DNA from: Vibrio cincinnatiensis DSM 19608
GTDB taxonomy: Bacteria > Pseudomonadota > Gammaproteobacteria > Enterobacterales > Vibrionaceae
Direction of reading: 5' to 3'
DNA: 64,000 nt
NCBI RefSeq assembly: GCF_900167345.1
Contig: NZ_FUXB01000011.1
Span: forward strand, 1-64,000
Under the pieces are notes generated by a model. That model had not been told where the DNA came from, did not search any database, and saw only the letters and a list, made by a program, of their open reading frames with translations. A program made the position numbers and the translations under genes. Position 1 is the stretch's first letter, and each line of letters opens with the position of its first letter. Below are positions 40,968 to 52,600 of this stretch, piece by piece.

Positions 40968-41495
40968 ATGGCGCGTAAAAACCAAAAAGCTCCTTGGGAA
41001 GAGGAAGAAGAAATCATCTGGGTTAGTAAAACCGAGTTGAAAAATGACATGATTGAGCTGCAAAAGCTCGGGGAAGAGCTGGTTGATTTAAAACCATCAG
41101 CACTACAAAAAATCCCGATGCCGGAAGATTTGCTGGATGCGATTAAAGATGCTCAGCGTTTCAAAAATGAAGCTCGTCGTCGCCAATTGCAATACATTGG
41201 CCGAGTCATGCGCAATATTGATCCGGAGCCGATTCAAGCCGCATTAGATAAACTGCGTAATAAACATTCGCAGTCAACCGCGGTCCTGCATAAGCTAGAA
41301 CAGTGGCGTGATCGTATTGTAGACGATGGCGACAGTGCGATTGAAGAATTGATACAGCAATATCCCAACGCTGATCGTCAGCGGCTACGTCAGTTAGCCC
41401 GTCAAGCAAGTAAAGAGAAAACGGCAGGAAAAGCCCCGAAAGCCTCACGAGAAATTTTCCAAATGCTCAAAACACTCAATGATGAAGCAATCTGA
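40968..41495 (+). CDS. darP: Ribosome-associated protein DarP (YjgA)
   Basis: A dual-action 50S assembly factor, formerly DUF615/YjgA. It is 175 aa, highly charged. [15 protein letters not shown] near the N-terminus, followed by [27 protein letters not shown] and the C-terminal SREIFQML, all match. I take the ATG at 40968; an in-frame GTG at 40959 is possible. Divergent from tldE by about 100 bp. Confidence 0.93.
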   Translation: MARKNQKAPWEEEEEIIWVSKTELKNDMIELQKLGEELVDLKPSALQKIPMPEDLLDAIKDAQRFKNEARRRQLQYIGRVMRNIDPEPIQAALDKLRNKHSQSTAVLHKLEQWRDRIVDDGDSAIEELIQQYPNADRQRLRQLARQASKEKTAGKAPKASREIFQMLKTLNDEAI

Positions 41496-41545
41496 TTCAT
41501 CATTGAGTACGGAATGATTGAGGGTTGGGCTCAACAACAAATACA

Positions 41546-41577
41546 CACCAAGCGATCGTGCTCAACCTCGCTTGGTG
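41546..41577. terminator. Hairpin between darP and thiQ
   Basis: CACCAAGCGA/TCGCTTGGTG, 10-bp perfect stem with a 12-nt loop, in the convergent gap. A T run follows only about 15 nt later on the plus strand, so efficiency is uncertain. Confidence 0.55.
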
Positions 41578-41619
41578 AGGTATCGCTCAACCTTTTTTCA
41601 TCATAAATGTGAAAATTCG

Positions 41620-42324
41620 TTAACTACCCGCTCGAATAAACTCGGCAAAAGCAGGATGGTTTTGTGGCTCAGGCAAGGCAGAAACCTCTCCGACGACTTC
41701 CACTTTCCCTTGATCCATAAAAGCAAAATGGCTGGCAATGGTTTTGGCGTCATTCAAATGGTGTGTCACCATCAACACCGTAATTTTTCGCGCTTGAGCC
41801 AGCGATTTCACGAGTTGTAACATTTCTTCTCTCAGCAGCGGATCTAACGCGGAGAAAGGCTCATCCAACAACCAGATAGGATGAGACTGAACAAAACAGC
41901 GAGCCAAGGCCACACGTTGTCGCTGCCCACCTGAAAGCTGTTCCGGTAACCGATCAAGAAATGATTCAATACCGACTTGCTGGGCCGCCCATTGCACTTG
42001 ATTTTTCTGCTGCGCATTCAATTTCAGCCCAGGATGCAGCCCCAGTGCAATATTCTCTCTCACGGACAAATGACTAAATAGATTATGTTCCTGAAATAGC
42101 ATAGAGAAAGGACGCTGATAAGGCGCTTTAGCCAATATGGACTGGCCATCAACCCATATGTCACCACTCTGTGGGGCAATAAATCCAGCCAACAAACTTA
42201 ATAGGGTCGATTTCCCCGCCCCACTCGGCCCCATTAAGGCAATAATACAGCCTCGTTCAACCTGTAAATCAAACGAAAACCAGGCTTGTTGATACTGATA
42301 AGTTAGCTGATTAATCACTAACAT
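41620..42324 (-). CDS. thiQ: Thiamine ABC transporter ATP-binding protein ThiQ
   Basis: The ATPase of the ThiBPQ importer for thiamine, TMP and TPP. It is 234 aa. Walker A is GPSGAGKSTLLSLLAG (near residue 32), the signature is LSGGQRQRVALARC, Walker B is IWLLDEPFSALDP. Last gene of thiBPQ, overlapping thiP by 7 bp. Expected to be controlled with thiB by the TPP riboswitch. Confidence 0.95.
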   Translation of the reverse strand: MLVINQLTYQYQQAWFSFDLQVERGCIIALMGPSGAGKSTLLSLLAGFIAPQSGDIWVDGQSILAKAPYQRPFSMLFQEHNLFSHLSVRENIALGLHPGLKLNAQQKNQVQWAAQQVGIESFLDRLPEQLSGGQRQRVALARCFVQSHPIWLLDEPFSALDPLLREEMLQLVKSLAQARKITVLMVTHHLNDAKTIASHFAFMDQGKVEVVGEVSALPEPQNHPAFAEFIRAGS

Positions 42325-43916
42325 GACGAACCTTTGTGATGCCGATGAAATAGACGCTCAACCCCATAATAAATACCGACGCTAAGCACGAGTAAAGCTA
42401 AAGAGACCACCGCCGCAGCCGGCATCTGATAACTGCCCAGTAACTGATAGAGATAAAGAGGCAAGGTGGTCAATTGCTGGCTACCGAATAATGCGATGGC
42501 ACTGAGATCGCCCATCGATAATAAGAAGCTAATTGATAAAGCATGCGCAAACGGTTTTTGTAGTGCCCGCCATTCAATGAGCCTTATCCTTGCCCAGCCG
42601 CGAATACCTAAGCTGGCACATAAAAATTGGTATCGCTGCTCAAGATGTAGCATGGGTTGAGCCAAGGTTTTGATGACATAAGGAAGAGCCATTAAGCTAT
42701 TGACCGCCACCACTAACCAGTAGGCCATACTAAAAACATCCATGACTTGTCGAAGTAATAAGAAAAGCCCGGTACTAATCACTAACCCCGGAGTCACCAG
42801 AATAATAGCGCCAACCAGTTCGATACCATTGGCTTTTGCTGGTTGACAACGTATTCGCCAATGACGGCTGGTCAGCACAATCACGCAACCAACAGCAACC
42901 GCAATGCTTCCCGCTAAGCTGGCAATCTGTAAGGAAGCCATCACGGCCGACCAAAACTCTTGGCGACCTAATAGAGTAAAGAGTTGAGCGTTCAGCCCAC
43001 TGATGATCACCATCAACAAAGGGGGTAAAACCAATAGCAGCACCATTCCAATCCAGAATCCATCCCAAAGCTGGCTACGGATAGTCTCTCGCCCCCATTG
43101 ATTCAGTTCTCCCATATGCCCTTGGCTAGCGGGTAATGGGCGTGCAAAGCACTGCATCGTAAGATAAAGCAAAGCGCATAACACCATTTGCCATAAGGCT
43201 AGCAAAGCTCCGGTAGCTAAATCAAATTCAAACTTAATCGCCTGATAGATAGCCAGTTCAATCGTGGTCGATTTCGGCCCGCCCCCCAGTGCCATGACGG
43301 TGGCAAAGCTAGTAAAGCAAAGCATAAAAACTAAACTGCCGACCTGAGGAAGCTGCTGACGTAAGCGAGGCCACTCAACCCATTTAAATTTTTGCCATTG
43401 GCTCATCCCCAAATGGGCACACAACTTATGTTGTTCAACTGGAATGCCTTCTAAACTTTGCAACAAAAGGCGGCTGGCATAAGGCAGGTTGAAAAACACA
43501 TGGGCCAGTAAAATGCCATTTAAACCATAAATGGAGAAAGGTAATGGTTGTTGCCACTGGCTAAGCAGCTTGGCCAATAATCCGCTATTACCATAAATCG
43601 CCAATAAGCCAAACACCCCAACCAACACGGGTAAGACTAAGGTCATGGCAAACAGTTTTAGTAGCAGATCTCGTCCTTTGAATCGCCGACGATGCAAAGC
43701 ATGAGCAACAGGGATCGCCAACCCAACGCTGATCAAGGTAGACAGTAACGCTTGATAAAAACTAAACCAAGTAACATGACGAAAATAGGCATCACGCCAG
43801 ATTTCTTCAAACGCTAATGAAGGAGAATGCCAGAATAGAGCGCCAAGGGTGCCAGCAATAAAGAGAGCGACCAAACTCGCTAACACGATCCCCCATTTCG
43901 GGGCTGCTGTCTTCAT
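42318..43916 (-). CDS. thiP: Thiamine ABC transporter permease ThiP
   Basis: An inner-membrane permease, 532 aa. It is a fused double permease of the binding-protein-dependent type with about 12 helices and two EAA-like loops (around residues 170-190 near CAHLGMSQWQKFKWVEWP, and around 445-460 near CASLGIRGWARIRLIEW). It lies between thiB and thiQ. Confidence 0.94.
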   Translation of the reverse strand: MKTAAPKWGIVLASLVALFIAGTLGALFWHSPSLAFEEIWRDAYFRHVTWFSFYQALLSTLISVGLAIPVAHALHRRRFKGRDLLLKLFAMTLVLPVLVGVFGLLAIYGNSGLLAKLLSQWQQPLPFSIYGLNGILLAHVFFNLPYASRLLLQSLEGIPVEQHKLCAHLGMSQWQKFKWVEWPRLRQQLPQVGSLVFMLCFTSFATVMALGGGPKSTTIELAIYQAIKFEFDLATGALLALWQMVLCALLYLTMQCFARPLPASQGHMGELNQWGRETIRSQLWDGFWIGMVLLLVLPPLLMVIISGLNAQLFTLLGRQEFWSAVMASLQIASLAGSIAVAVGCVIVLTSRHWRIRCQPAKANGIELVGAIILVTPGLVISTGLFLLLRQVMDVFSMAYWLVVAVNSLMALPYVIKTLAQPMLHLEQRYQFLCASLGIRGWARIRLIEWRALQKPFAHALSISFLLSMGDLSAIALFGSQQLTTLPLYLYQLLGSYQMPAAAVVSLALLVLSVGIYYGVERLFHRHHKGSSC

Positions 43917-43922
43917 ATCCAG

Positions 43923-44918
43923 TTAAAATGTTAAAGCATGTTGCCATTCACGAATCCAACTCCGTCGCTGTTTAGCGACTTCTTGATCCGCAAAAGAGAG
44001 GGCTTTACTCGGAATCGATAAATTTGTATAGCCTTCAGGAAGAGGAACGTCGGTTACGGGATACATCCAGTTTGTGGTGGGGATCACCGACTGAAAATCA
44101 TCGCTCAAAATAAACTGCATAAAGGCATCCGCCAATGCCGGATTTGGGCTACTGGTGACTTTGGCTGCCACTTCAATCTGCATATAGTGTCCTTCTGTAA
44201 AATCAGCGGTGGCATAGCGCTGATCACTTTCGGCTATCGCATGATAAGCCGGAGACGTAGTATACGAAAGCACCATATCCGCCTCCCCTTTTAAAAACAT
44301 CGAGTAGGACTCAGACCAGCCTTTTGTCACCGTGACCGTCTTATTCGCCAACTGTTTCCATGCCTCACTGGCTTTATCACCATACACAGACTTCATCCAC
44401 AGCAGTAATCCTTGCCCCGGTGTTGACGTGCGTGGATCTTGGTAAATAATCTTAATGTCGGAGCGTTTTTCCACTAATTCACGTAGGCTAGTCGGTGGAT
44501 TTAACAGTTTTTCTCGATTATAGACAAAAGCAAAATAACCATAGTCATAAGGAATAAACGTCTTATCACTCCAGCCGTTAGGTAGCTGTATCGCGGAGGT
44601 ATTGACTTGATGCTCGGTCAATAATCCCGTTTTGTTAGCTTCAGCCATCAAGTTATTGTCTAACCCCAATACGACATCAGCTTGGCTATTACGCCCCTCA
44701 AGGCGTAAGCGGTTGAGAATGGAGACGCCATCATCCAATGCGACAAAGTTAAGCTGACAATCACATTGCGCTTCAAAAGCTTGTTTAATAGCGGGTCCCG
44801 GCCCCCAATCCGCCACAAATGAGTCATAAGTGTAAACGGTTAAGGTTTCGTTACCTGCCCATGCCAGTGATGAGCAAAATAGGCTAGCAACAACAGCAGA
44901 AGTAAGTTGGTTATTCAA
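43923..44918 (-). CDS. thiB: Thiamine ABC transporter substrate-binding protein ThiB
   Basis: The periplasmic thiamine-binding protein, 331 aa. A signal peptide (about 1-21, cleavage after SLAWA) is followed by LTVYTYDSFVADWGPG, typical ThiB. The start codon is TTG at 44918, with AAGGAG 8 nt upstream; this is supported by the correctly placed signal peptide. It lies directly downstream of the TPP riboswitch, so expression should fall when TPP is plentiful. Confidence 0.94.
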   Translation of the reverse strand: MNNQLTSAVVASLFCSSLAWAGNETLTVYTYDSFVADWGPGPAIKQAFEAQCDCQLNFVALDDGVSILNRLRLEGRNSQADVVLGLDNNLMAEANKTGLLTEHQVNTSAIQLPNGWSDKTFIPYDYGYFAFVYNREKLLNPPTSLRELVEKRSDIKIIYQDPRTSTPGQGLLLWMKSVYGDKASEAWKQLANKTVTVTKGWSESYSMFLKGEADMVLSYTTSPAYHAIAESDQRYATADFTEGHYMQIEVAAKVTSSPNPALADAFMQFILSDDFQSVIPTTNWMYPVTDVPLPEGYTNLSIPSKALSFADQEVAKQRRSWIREWQHALTF

Positions 44919-44983
44919 GGCTTGCGCTCCTTAGTGAGCGGCACAGGCTTGAGAGAGAATGGATAAATGCCTCATTCTGCTCA

Positions 44984-45100
44984 ATTCCTACGCCAGCATT
45001 ATCTGGTTCAGGTGTTTAACCACACAAGGTGTGACTAATGCGGGTCCCAAGCTTGGCTTGATCTCAGCGCCATCACTTTTCGCAATGGTAAGCTCCCCGA
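44984..45100 (-). promoter_or_regulatory. TPP riboswitch (THI element)
   Basis: Read on the minus strand: CGGGG at the 5' end, GCTGAGAT (about 45061-45069), GGACCC (about 45041-45047), then CTGAACCAGATAATGCTGG and CGTAGGAA (about 44985-45012). These are the conserved THI-box segments in the right order. It lies between ubiX and thiB on the thiBPQ strand. Downstream, the thiB ribosome binding site lies in a short potential hairpin (GCTC/GAGC around 44926-44940), which suggests control of translation initiation. Confidence 0.95.
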
Positions 45101-45142
45101 TGAGTGAAGAAGATTGTAATAGTAAATGAATAAAGAAGCTAC

Positions 45143-45775
45143 TTACGGACGTTGATCATAACCCCAACGAGGCACAAGCCCTTGCTCAATACCTAAGTGA
45201 TCCAAAATACGTGCAACCATAAAATCAACCAAGTCCTCAATCGAGGTTGGCTGATGATAAAATCCCGGCGCAGCCGGCATGATGGTGACCCCCAGTTGTG
45301 ACAACTTATGCATATTTTCTAAATGCAGTGTTGAGAATGGCGTTTCACGGACCACCAACAAGAGCTGACCGCGCTCTTTGATCACCACATCGGCAGCACG
45401 CTCAATCAAGTTGTCTGACATGCCATGCGCGATGGCAGCGACACTCCCCGCCGAGCATGGGCACACCACCATCTGTTTTGGTGCGGCCGAACCGGATGCC
45501 ACAGGAGAAAACCACTCTTCTTTACCACACACCACTAACTGATTAGGGTCACAATCAAAAAACGCCACTAATTGCTGCTTGGCCGCATCAGGCTGACTCG
45601 CCAATTGCAAACCATGCTCGGTCGCCAGCACCACACGAGCCGCTGAGGAAATCAGTAAGTAAACCGTGTAATCCGCTGCCAGCAAACACTCTAAAAGACG
45701 CAGCCCATAAGGCGCACCAGAAGCCCCTGTCCAAGCCAATGTGATGGCTTGTTTCTGTTTGGTTAATTGTGCCAT
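45143..45775 (-). CDS. ubiX: Flavin prenyltransferase UbiX
   Basis: Makes prenylated FMN, the cofactor of the UbiD decarboxylase in ubiquinone synthesis. It is 210 aa. [18 protein letters not shown] is the FMN-binding N-terminus, [26 protein letters not shown] the core, and [20 protein letters not shown] the phosphate/substrate region. It is 15 bp downstream of mpl on the same strand. Confidence 0.95.
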   Translation of the reverse strand: MAQLTKQKQAITLAWTGASGAPYGLRLLECLLAADYTVYLLISSAARVVLATEHGLQLASQPDAAKQQLVAFFDCDPNQLVVCGKEEWFSPVASGSAAPKQMVVCPCSAGSVAAIAHGMSDNLIERAADVVIKERGQLLLVVRETPFSTLHLENMHKLSQLGVTIMPAAPGFYHQPTSIEDLVDFMVARILDHLGIEQGLVPRWGYDQRP

Positions 45776-45789
45776 GAAATCGCAACCTT

Positions 45790-47157
45790 TTATTTTTGCT
45801 GAGCGTGCTCACGCAGCGTTGCCAACAGCTTGCTATGAATACCACCAAACCCACCGTTACTCATCACTAAAATATGATCGCCGGGCTGCGCTTCTGCACA
45901 AATTTTGCTCACCAATTCGTCCAATTGATCGGAAGTATAAGCCGGAGCTTGACATTGCTTAGCGACGTCAGCCACTGACCACCCAATATTGTCCGGTTGA
46001 TAAAGGTAAACCGAATCGGCTTGCTGTAAGGAAGCAGCTAACGTGGTTTTGTGTACCCCTAATTTCATGGTTGCAGAACGTGGCTCTAACACCGCGATAA
46101 TTTTCTGTTTGCCAACTTTGTTTCGTAGCCCACCTAAGGTCAGTTCAATCGCCGTTGGGTGGTGAGCGAAATCATCATAAACCGTCACCCCATTTTCTTG
46201 GCCTTTCAGCTCTAAGCGGCGCTTCGTATTAATGAAACTGGCCAAGGCTTGGCAAGCTAAATCAGGCGTTACCCCGACATGTCGCGCCGCGGCAATCGCC
46301 ATGAGGGCATTATTAACATTATGGTCGCCAATCAGCTCCCAATTGACATCCCCTACCGCTTCTCCATGAAAATGAACCGTAAAGCGAGAACCTTCCGGAT
46401 TGTGCTTTTCGGCCTGCCATTCACCGTGTTGACCCGTAAACTCCGTTTCACTCCAGCAACCTCGAGTTAAAACATCGGCTAAAGCATCATCTTGTTTAGG
46501 TAGCAACAAACGTCCATTCCCCGGCACCGTTCGCACCAAATGGTGGAATTGTCGCTTGATCGCTTCCAGATCATCAAAGATATCCGCATGATCAAACTCT
46601 AAATTATTCATCACCAAGGTCCGAGGATGGTAGTGAACAAACTTAGAACGCTTATCAAAAAAAGCACTGTCATATTCATCAGCTTCCACCACGAAAAACA
46701 TGCTTTCACCTAATCGTGCTGACAGGCCAAAATTCCCCAATACCCCGCCCACCAAAAAACCGGGCTGATAGCCACAATGTTCAAGAATCCAAGCCAACAT
46801 GCTGGATGTGGTGGTTTTACCATGAGTACCTGCCACAGCCAGTACCCACCGGTCCTGAAGTAAGAAATCATGTAACCACTGAGGGCCAGAGGTATAACGA
46901 AGATTATGATTCAGCACATATTCCACACAAGGATTACCGCGACTCATCGCATTGCCTATCACCACTAAATCCGGTTTGGGATCTAATTGCGCCGGGTCAA
47001 ACCCTTCAATAATGTCGATCCCTTGGGTTTGTAACATTGTGCTCATCGGGGGGTAAACATTCGCATCACTGCCCGTCACCTTATGACCAAGCTGGCGGGC
47101 CAACATCGCCACGCCGCCCATAAAAGTGCCACAAATCCCCAAAATATGAATGTGCAT
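45790..47157 (-). CDS. mpl: UDP-N-acetylmuramate:tripeptide ligase Mpl
   Basis: Recycles peptidoglycan by joining L-Ala-gamma-D-Glu-meso-DAP to UDP-MurNAc. It is 455 aa. [19 protein letters not shown] opens the Rossmann-like domain, the ATP loop is [12 protein letters not shown], and [22 protein letters not shown] and [10 protein letters not shown] are typical. The ATG at 47157 (GAGG upstream) matches the known N-terminus; an in-frame ATG at 47196 is rejected. Divergent from fbp. Confidence 0.95.
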   Translation of the reverse strand: MHIHILGICGTFMGGVAMLARQLGHKVTGSDANVYPPMSTMLQTQGIDIIEGFDPAQLDPKPDLVVIGNAMSRGNPCVEYVLNHNLRYTSGPQWLHDFLLQDRWVLAVAGTHGKTTTSSMLAWILEHCGYQPGFLVGGVLGNFGLSARLGESMFFVVEADEYDSAFFDKRSKFVHYHPRTLVMNNLEFDHADIFDDLEAIKRQFHHLVRTVPGNGRLLLPKQDDALADVLTRGCWSETEFTGQHGEWQAEKHNPEGSRFTVHFHGEAVGDVNWELIGDHNVNNALMAIAAARHVGVTPDLACQALASFINTKRRLELKGQENGVTVYDDFAHHPTAIELTLGGLRNKVGKQKIIAVLEPRSATMKLGVHKTTLAASLQQADSVYLYQPDNIGWSVADVAKQCQAPAYTSDQLDELVSKICAEAQPGDHILVMSNGGFGGIHSKLLATLREHAQQK

Positions 47158-47419
47158 CAAGCTAGCCTCATGAATGCTGTGTTTTCTACTGATCATTATC
47201 CTGATTCAAGCCATAAAAGCGAGTATCGAAAATCAGCGTAATGTAATTTTAAAATAGTCGACAACCAAATTGAGATCTCAGTCGGTTAGTTTATTACTCG
47301 TAAAAAGATATAAGCCCTAAAATCGTCGCTAGGCGCGAGTGAATACAATTCCGATACCAAACCCATATCCATCACCGCGTTCATTATCCCCCCATGACAA
47401 TAAGTGTTAAGGAAATTAC

Positions 47420-48433
47420 ATGTCAAAGATGCGCACCCTTGGTGAGTTTATCGTTGAGAAACAACATGACTTCCCCCATGCAAGTGGTGAACTTTCCTCT
47501 CTGCTTGCTTCTATTCGCTTGGCCGCAAAAATCGTTAACCGTGAAATCAATAAAGCGGGACTAGCAGATATTACCGGTGCTTCAGGTAAAGATAATATTC
47601 AAGGAGAAGAACAGCAAAAGCTCGACCTCTATGCGAATGATAAATTCAAAGCCGCCTTAGAGGCACGCGATCAAGTCTGCGGCGTAGCAAGTGAAGAAGA
47701 AGATGAGGCCGTAGCCTTTAATAAAGATCTCAACCAAAATGCAAAATATGTCGTACTTATGGATCCGTTAGATGGTTCCTCCAACATCGATGTGAATGTT
47801 TCGGTGGGAACCATCTTTTCCATCTACCGTCGAATTTCCCCTGTAGGAGCCCCACCTACGGCTGAAGATTTTTTACAACCCGGTCATAAACAAGTAGCGG
47901 CTGGGTATGTTATCTACGGCTCTTCAACCATGCTGGTCTACACAACAGGGAATGGGGTGAATGGGTTTACTTACGACCCTTCTATCGGTTCATTCTGTTT
48001 ATCTCATGAAAATATGCGTATCCCAGAGCAAGGGAAAATTTACTCCATTAACGAAGGAAACTATATTCGCTTTCCAACTGGTGTAAAAAAATACATCAAA
48101 TACTGCCAAGAAAGCGTCCCTGAAGAGAACCGCCCTTATACCTCACGCTATATTGGTTCTTTGGTGGCAGACTTTCACCGTAACCTACTCAAAGGCGGTA
48201 TTTACCTTTATCCAAGCACACAGAGCCACCCAAATGGGAAATTACGTTTGCTGTATGAATGTAACCCGATGGCATTTTTAATTGAACAAGCAGGTGGCTT
48301 AGCCTCTGATGGTGTTCATCGTATTCTTGATATCAAACCAACCGAACTGCACCAAAGAGTGCCATTTTTTGTTGGATCAAAAGCCATGGTTGAGAAAGTC
48401 GAAAGCTTCCTCGCCAACCATCCTGATGAATAA
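47420..48433 (+). CDS. fbp: Fructose-1,6-bisphosphatase class 1
   Basis: The gluconeogenic phosphatase, 337 aa. The metal-binding signature is [15 protein letters not shown] (near residue 112), with ASEEEDE (near 89) and [20 protein letters not shown] later. AAGGA ribosome binding site. Transcribed alone, followed by a hairpin and ppa. Confidence 0.97.
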   Translation: MSKMRTLGEFIVEKQHDFPHASGELSSLLASIRLAAKIVNREINKAGLADITGASGKDNIQGEEQQKLDLYANDKFKAALEARDQVCGVASEEEDEAVAFNKDLNQNAKYVVLMDPLDGSSNIDVNVSVGTIFSIYRRISPVGAPPTAEDFLQPGHKQVAAGYVIYGSSTMLVYTTGNGVNGFTYDPSIGSFCLSHENMRIPEQGKIYSINEGNYIRFPTGVKKYIKYCQESVPEENRPYTSRYIGSLVADFHRNLLKGGIYLYPSTQSHPNGKLRLLYECNPMAFLIEQAGGLASDGVHRILDIKPTELHQRVPFFVGSKAMVEKVESFLANHPDE

Positions 48434-48473
48434 CGTTATTCCCATATTTTGCATCCCTGCAAATGGTTAAAAC

Positions 48474-48510
48474 ATTCCCCAACACGATCACTTAGATAGG
48501 GTTGGGGAAT
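48474..48510 (+). terminator. Hairpin after fbp
   Basis: ATTCCCCAAC/GTTGGGGAAT, 10-bp perfect stem with a 17-nt loop, about 40 bp after the stop. There is no strong U tract. Confidence 0.5.
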
Positions 48511-48678
48511 CGATCTCTCTCATCCATTTATGGACACTCTCTGCCAACATCCTCTTGGGGATCGGCATATTTACAGGTAAACTTTGCCCTTTATTGTGTA
48601 TCGGTTTTGCACCTTTACTCAGTTTGCATAATAATTAATGACGTTTTTTGAAGTCCGGTTAACAAAAAGGAAACCTTA

Positions 48679-49209
48679 ATGAGTTTAAATCATGTGCCAG
48701 CAGGCAAATCACTGCCTGACGATATCTATGTTGTGATTGAAATCCCAGCCAATGCTGATCCTATCAAATACGAAGTCGATAAAGACTCTGGCGCGGTATT
48801 TGTTGACCGCTTCATGTCAGCACCTATGTTTTACCCATGCAACTACGGCTATGTGAACCATACTCTATCGTTAGATGGTGATCCTGTGGATGTTCTTGTG
48901 CCAACCCCATTCCCACTGATGCCAGGTTCGGTCATTCGTTGCCGCCCTGTGGGTGTGTTGAAAATGACGGATGAGTCGGGTGAAGATGCGAAAGTAATCG
49001 CGGTTCCACATTCAAAACTCTCCAAAGAATATGACCACATCCAAGATATCAATGATGTGCCAGAGCTGCTTAAAGCACAAATTACTCACTTCTTTGAACA
49101 TTATAAAGAATTAGAAAGTGGTAAATGGGTAAAAGTAGACGGTTGGGAAGATGCGGCCTCTGCCCGTGCTGAAATTTTGTCTTCTTACGAGCGTGCTCAG
49201 AAGAAATAG
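48679..49209 (+). CDS. ppa: Inorganic pyrophosphatase (family I)
   Basis: Hydrolyses pyrophosphate, pulling biosynthetic reactions forward. It is 176 aa, the E. coli length. [14 protein letters not shown], the signature DGDPVDVL (near residue 66-73) with the essential acidic residues, and [10 protein letters not shown] are present. AAAAAGGAAA ribosome binding site. Confidence 0.97.
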   Translation: MSLNHVPAGKSLPDDIYVVIEIPANADPIKYEVDKDSGAVFVDRFMSAPMFYPCNYGYVNHTLSLDGDPVDVLVPTPFPLMPGSVIRCRPVGVLKMTDESGEDAKVIAVPHSKLSKEYDHIQDINDVPELLKAQITHFFEHYKELESGKWVKVDGWEDAASARAEILSSYERAQKK

Positions 49210-49228
49210 ACTGTCACTGGTTAAAGAT

Positions 49229-49260
49229 AAACAGCCAACTCGAAAATGTTGGCTGTTTTA
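49229..49260. terminator. Terminator between ppa and ytfP
   Basis: AAACAGCCAAC/GTTGGCTGTTT stem with an 8-nt loop followed by TATTT, between convergent genes. Confidence 0.8.
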
Positions 49261-49277
49261 TTTCTCACCTTTAAAAC

Positions 49278-49622
49278 TTAAATACGCTGACACCAATCTC
49301 CTGACTCAATCACAGCCGTGAGTCGGCTCACATCTTGATAGATATATATCCAAGCTAGGCCATAAGGGGTATCAAGGCTTTCCCGCCGATATTCCACGGG
49401 GACATCTTCCAGAATATCGAGTTTCGCCAAGGTTGAATCATCAACCTGATAGACTTCACCATGAATCGATTGATGTCCAGCACTCAAACCAGGGTAAGGC
49501 CCTAGATCATGCAACGCGTATTCGGGAGGGGTAACCCAGGATCCCAATAGTGGGCTTTCTTCTAAATAATGATGATTCGCCTCTCCTTGGCGTAAAGTGC
49601 CATAAACAAAAACAAGGTGCAT
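49278..49622 (-). CDS. ytfP: Gamma-glutamylcyclotransferase-like protein YtfP
   Basis: A small GGCT-like protein, 114 aa. VFVYGTLRQGEANHHYLE is the family's substrate loop, and HGEVYQVDDSTLAKLDILE contains the conserved acidic residue. The true substrate of YtfP proteins is unknown. It lies 11 bp after tamB on the same strand, as in E. coli, where it belongs to the tam locus. Confidence 0.9.
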   Translation of the reverse strand: MHLVFVYGTLRQGEANHHYLEESPLLGSWVTPPEYALHDLGPYPGLSAGHQSIHGEVYQVDDSTLAKLDILEDVPVEYRRESLDTPYGLAWIYIYQDVSRLTAVIESGDWCQRI

Positions 49623-49633
49623 GGCTTCTCTCC

Positions 49634-52600
49634 TTAGTTAAATTCGAACCGGTAAAGTATATCAATTGCACTATCGACACCTGAAACCGCTTCGAGATAG
49701 AGATCTTTCATCAAGCGATAACGCACAGTAAACTCACCGACTGAATTGAAAATCCCCACGCCATATTTCACCTGTAAACCTGGTAAAATATACCCACTGA
49801 CTGTGACCTGAGAATCATCACCAGAACCGGCGGTATCGAGTTGTAAATCTTGAACGCCAAGGCCCTCACCAATTTTTCCGACCACCTTGCCACTCTGAGC
49901 TAAGCTTAGCCCAATCAGTGTGGTTGTCATGGCGTTTCCACCGGCTTCACCATCAATGTCTTGGCCTCGTAATAGATAAGACAGTGCATTGGCTTGAGGC
50001 ATCACCGGTTCAGAGAAAATAGAGACGGCCGGCTCATCCGCTGAACCGGTCACTTGTACACCAGCAATAACATCGTCTTGTGTATTGTCTGGATTACGGA
50101 TCGCTTTGATTGATAAATAAGGTTGATCCACCGGCCCATTCATTAAAATTTTGCCTTCTTGAATCAATAAGTCTTGTCCAAATGAACGATATTGCCCTTT
50201 GAGAATATTCACTTCCCCAACAATAAATGGGCCTTGATCTTTTTGGGTCACATTAAGTCGGCCAATGAGCTCCCCCTGAAGACCAAACGCACTAAGCCGA
50301 ACATCATCACCAATCATAATCGTGACTTCCGTTTCAACCCGTAACGGAAGCGGCGTTGACTCATCAATAGGGATCAAATCTCGACTTAACAAGACTTGAT
50401 CTTTCGATACCTCAACTGCACTGGGAGGAAGCTCTTCTACAGTAATTCTTCCCCATGGTAGGGAAATAGATCCCGTAATATTGGCTTTTTCTGGTTGCAT
50501 TGCCAAGGTAAGATCGGGAACCACTTTCATCTTTACCATCGGTGGTAAATCCACCATTAACGATTCCGCAGCAACATGGCTATTTACCCGCCAATCATCT
50601 AAATCTAGCCAGTCAGCATCACCGGTAATATTCAAAGTCCCATCGGCAGTCTCAATCCCAGCATTCAGCACCGCTTGATAGCCAGTAAAGTCGATAGTCA
50701 ATTGGCCGGAATGAATTTCTAATGGCGAAATGTCTCCCGTTAGTGCCATCTCATGAATAGCGAACTGTCCGAATGCTTGAGGGTGTAACAAATTACCTTG
50801 TACGGTTAAATCCGCAGTAATGGTCGATTTTGCTTGGCTGTACTCCCCAATCAACGGAGCAAGAAAATCAATATTCAATGGCGTCAGTTTAATCGCTGCT
50901 TCTAATTGCTTCTCATCTTGCGTCACATCCGGAATAAGGAGTTGTCCGGAAAGATCGCCATTGTCTGTCATGTTCAACTGCCAATCTGCATTCAGCCTAT
51001 TGTTAGCAAGCTGAGCATGGATCACGATATTATCCCATCCGAGGATGACCGGCTGGTCTAAAGTTTGCTGGACTTCTCCTGACGGCAATTGCACAGAAAG
51101 ATCAATCTGAGGTGGCGATTCTGGGGACCATTTTGCCCAAAGGTGGGCATTCAATTCACCTCGGAGCTGGGTGTCTTGTGGAAGAAAACCCGCCATTTGT
51201 TGGAAGGCAAACTGCGTGATCGCCAGATCCACTTCGCCTTGTTCACCTAAGGTGACTTCTTTAGTTAAACATAAGGAGGATGCACCTTGTAACCAGCAGT
51301 GAGGTGCAATAGTCACTGCTGGTTGATCCAGATCAGCATGAATGTCTGTCGCTTGATTCAGTACCCAGCGCCCTTGTTCAGAAAGCACATCCATACGTTC
51401 CAACTGCCCTTGCCAAATAAGGCGAGGTGAATCGTCTAACCGTCCTTGAACCGCAAGATGAGTCGCTGCGAGTTCCGATTCAACCGCTAAGGTCAGTTGA
51501 TGTTTTTTCTGCTCTCCTGCCAGGGTAAGTACAATATGATCAATAGTTTGATCTTGATACCCAATACCATCGACGGTCAGGCGAAAATTGCCATTCGGCA
51601 CAGGCATAGGGACAACTTCACCCACAACATTCATCTGCTGGATGGTGACTTGTTCTTGCCAAGCCAGTTTATTGGCCTGCAATGCTAAACGAACATTCGG
51701 CTCAGTAAACGCACCTCGCAAAACAATATCGCCTTGAACCTGACCAAAAAGATCCGGTACCGTTTTATCCAGCTCCTTTAAATTTAAAGCAATATTCATT
51801 CGCCAGTCTTTGTCCAAACGCCCTTTTGCTGTAATAGCATTTGGACCATGGGCCAGAGTTAACCCTGATGTACTCATCCGAAATTCACCACGACCCACTA
51901 CATCATCTGCGGTCAATTGCCCTTTAATATCGAGTGGATAACCACGTATTTCCCCCTGAATATCTAACAGGGGCAAATCGACTTTCCATCCCCCCTGAGG
52001 CGTCAACTGACCCGATGTTTCTAACTGACCACTCACTCTTCCTTGTATATCTGGCCACTGAATCTCTGGCTGGATCTCGCGCATCTTCAGTGTGGCTTGC
52101 CAATGAACAAGATCCGCCCAGTCAACCATGGCCTGACCTTGAATCTCACCACCTAGGGTGTTTAATTTCAATTGATGTAAAATCAACTGGGTCAGCGATC
52201 CTTCCCCTTGTAAGGTCACCGCTTGATCAGGGATATCTTGACCTGAAAATTCACTTTGCAATTCAAGTTGGTAGTGTTCCAATGAACCTTTGGCTGCCAT
52301 ATGAGGCGCAACAATAAAATATTCCCCATCGCCATTGATTGGCCACTGAGCATCCAATTGTTCAATCCGTACATCAAAGGGAAGCTCGGTTTTCAAAGGC
52401 TCTATGCGTGCCGCTATTGTCGCTGTTGCTCGACCTGCCAATTGGGCATTTAATGAAAGATCAGCCACACTACCTGTGGCTTGTAATTGTAAGGTTTGCC
52501 CCTTGACCTCATCCAGTTTCAGTAATGAGCTCAAAGTTAAATTTAGAGGATAATCGCCTTTTAAGGTGGCTTTTGCCGATAAACTCGCTTCGAGTTCCGG

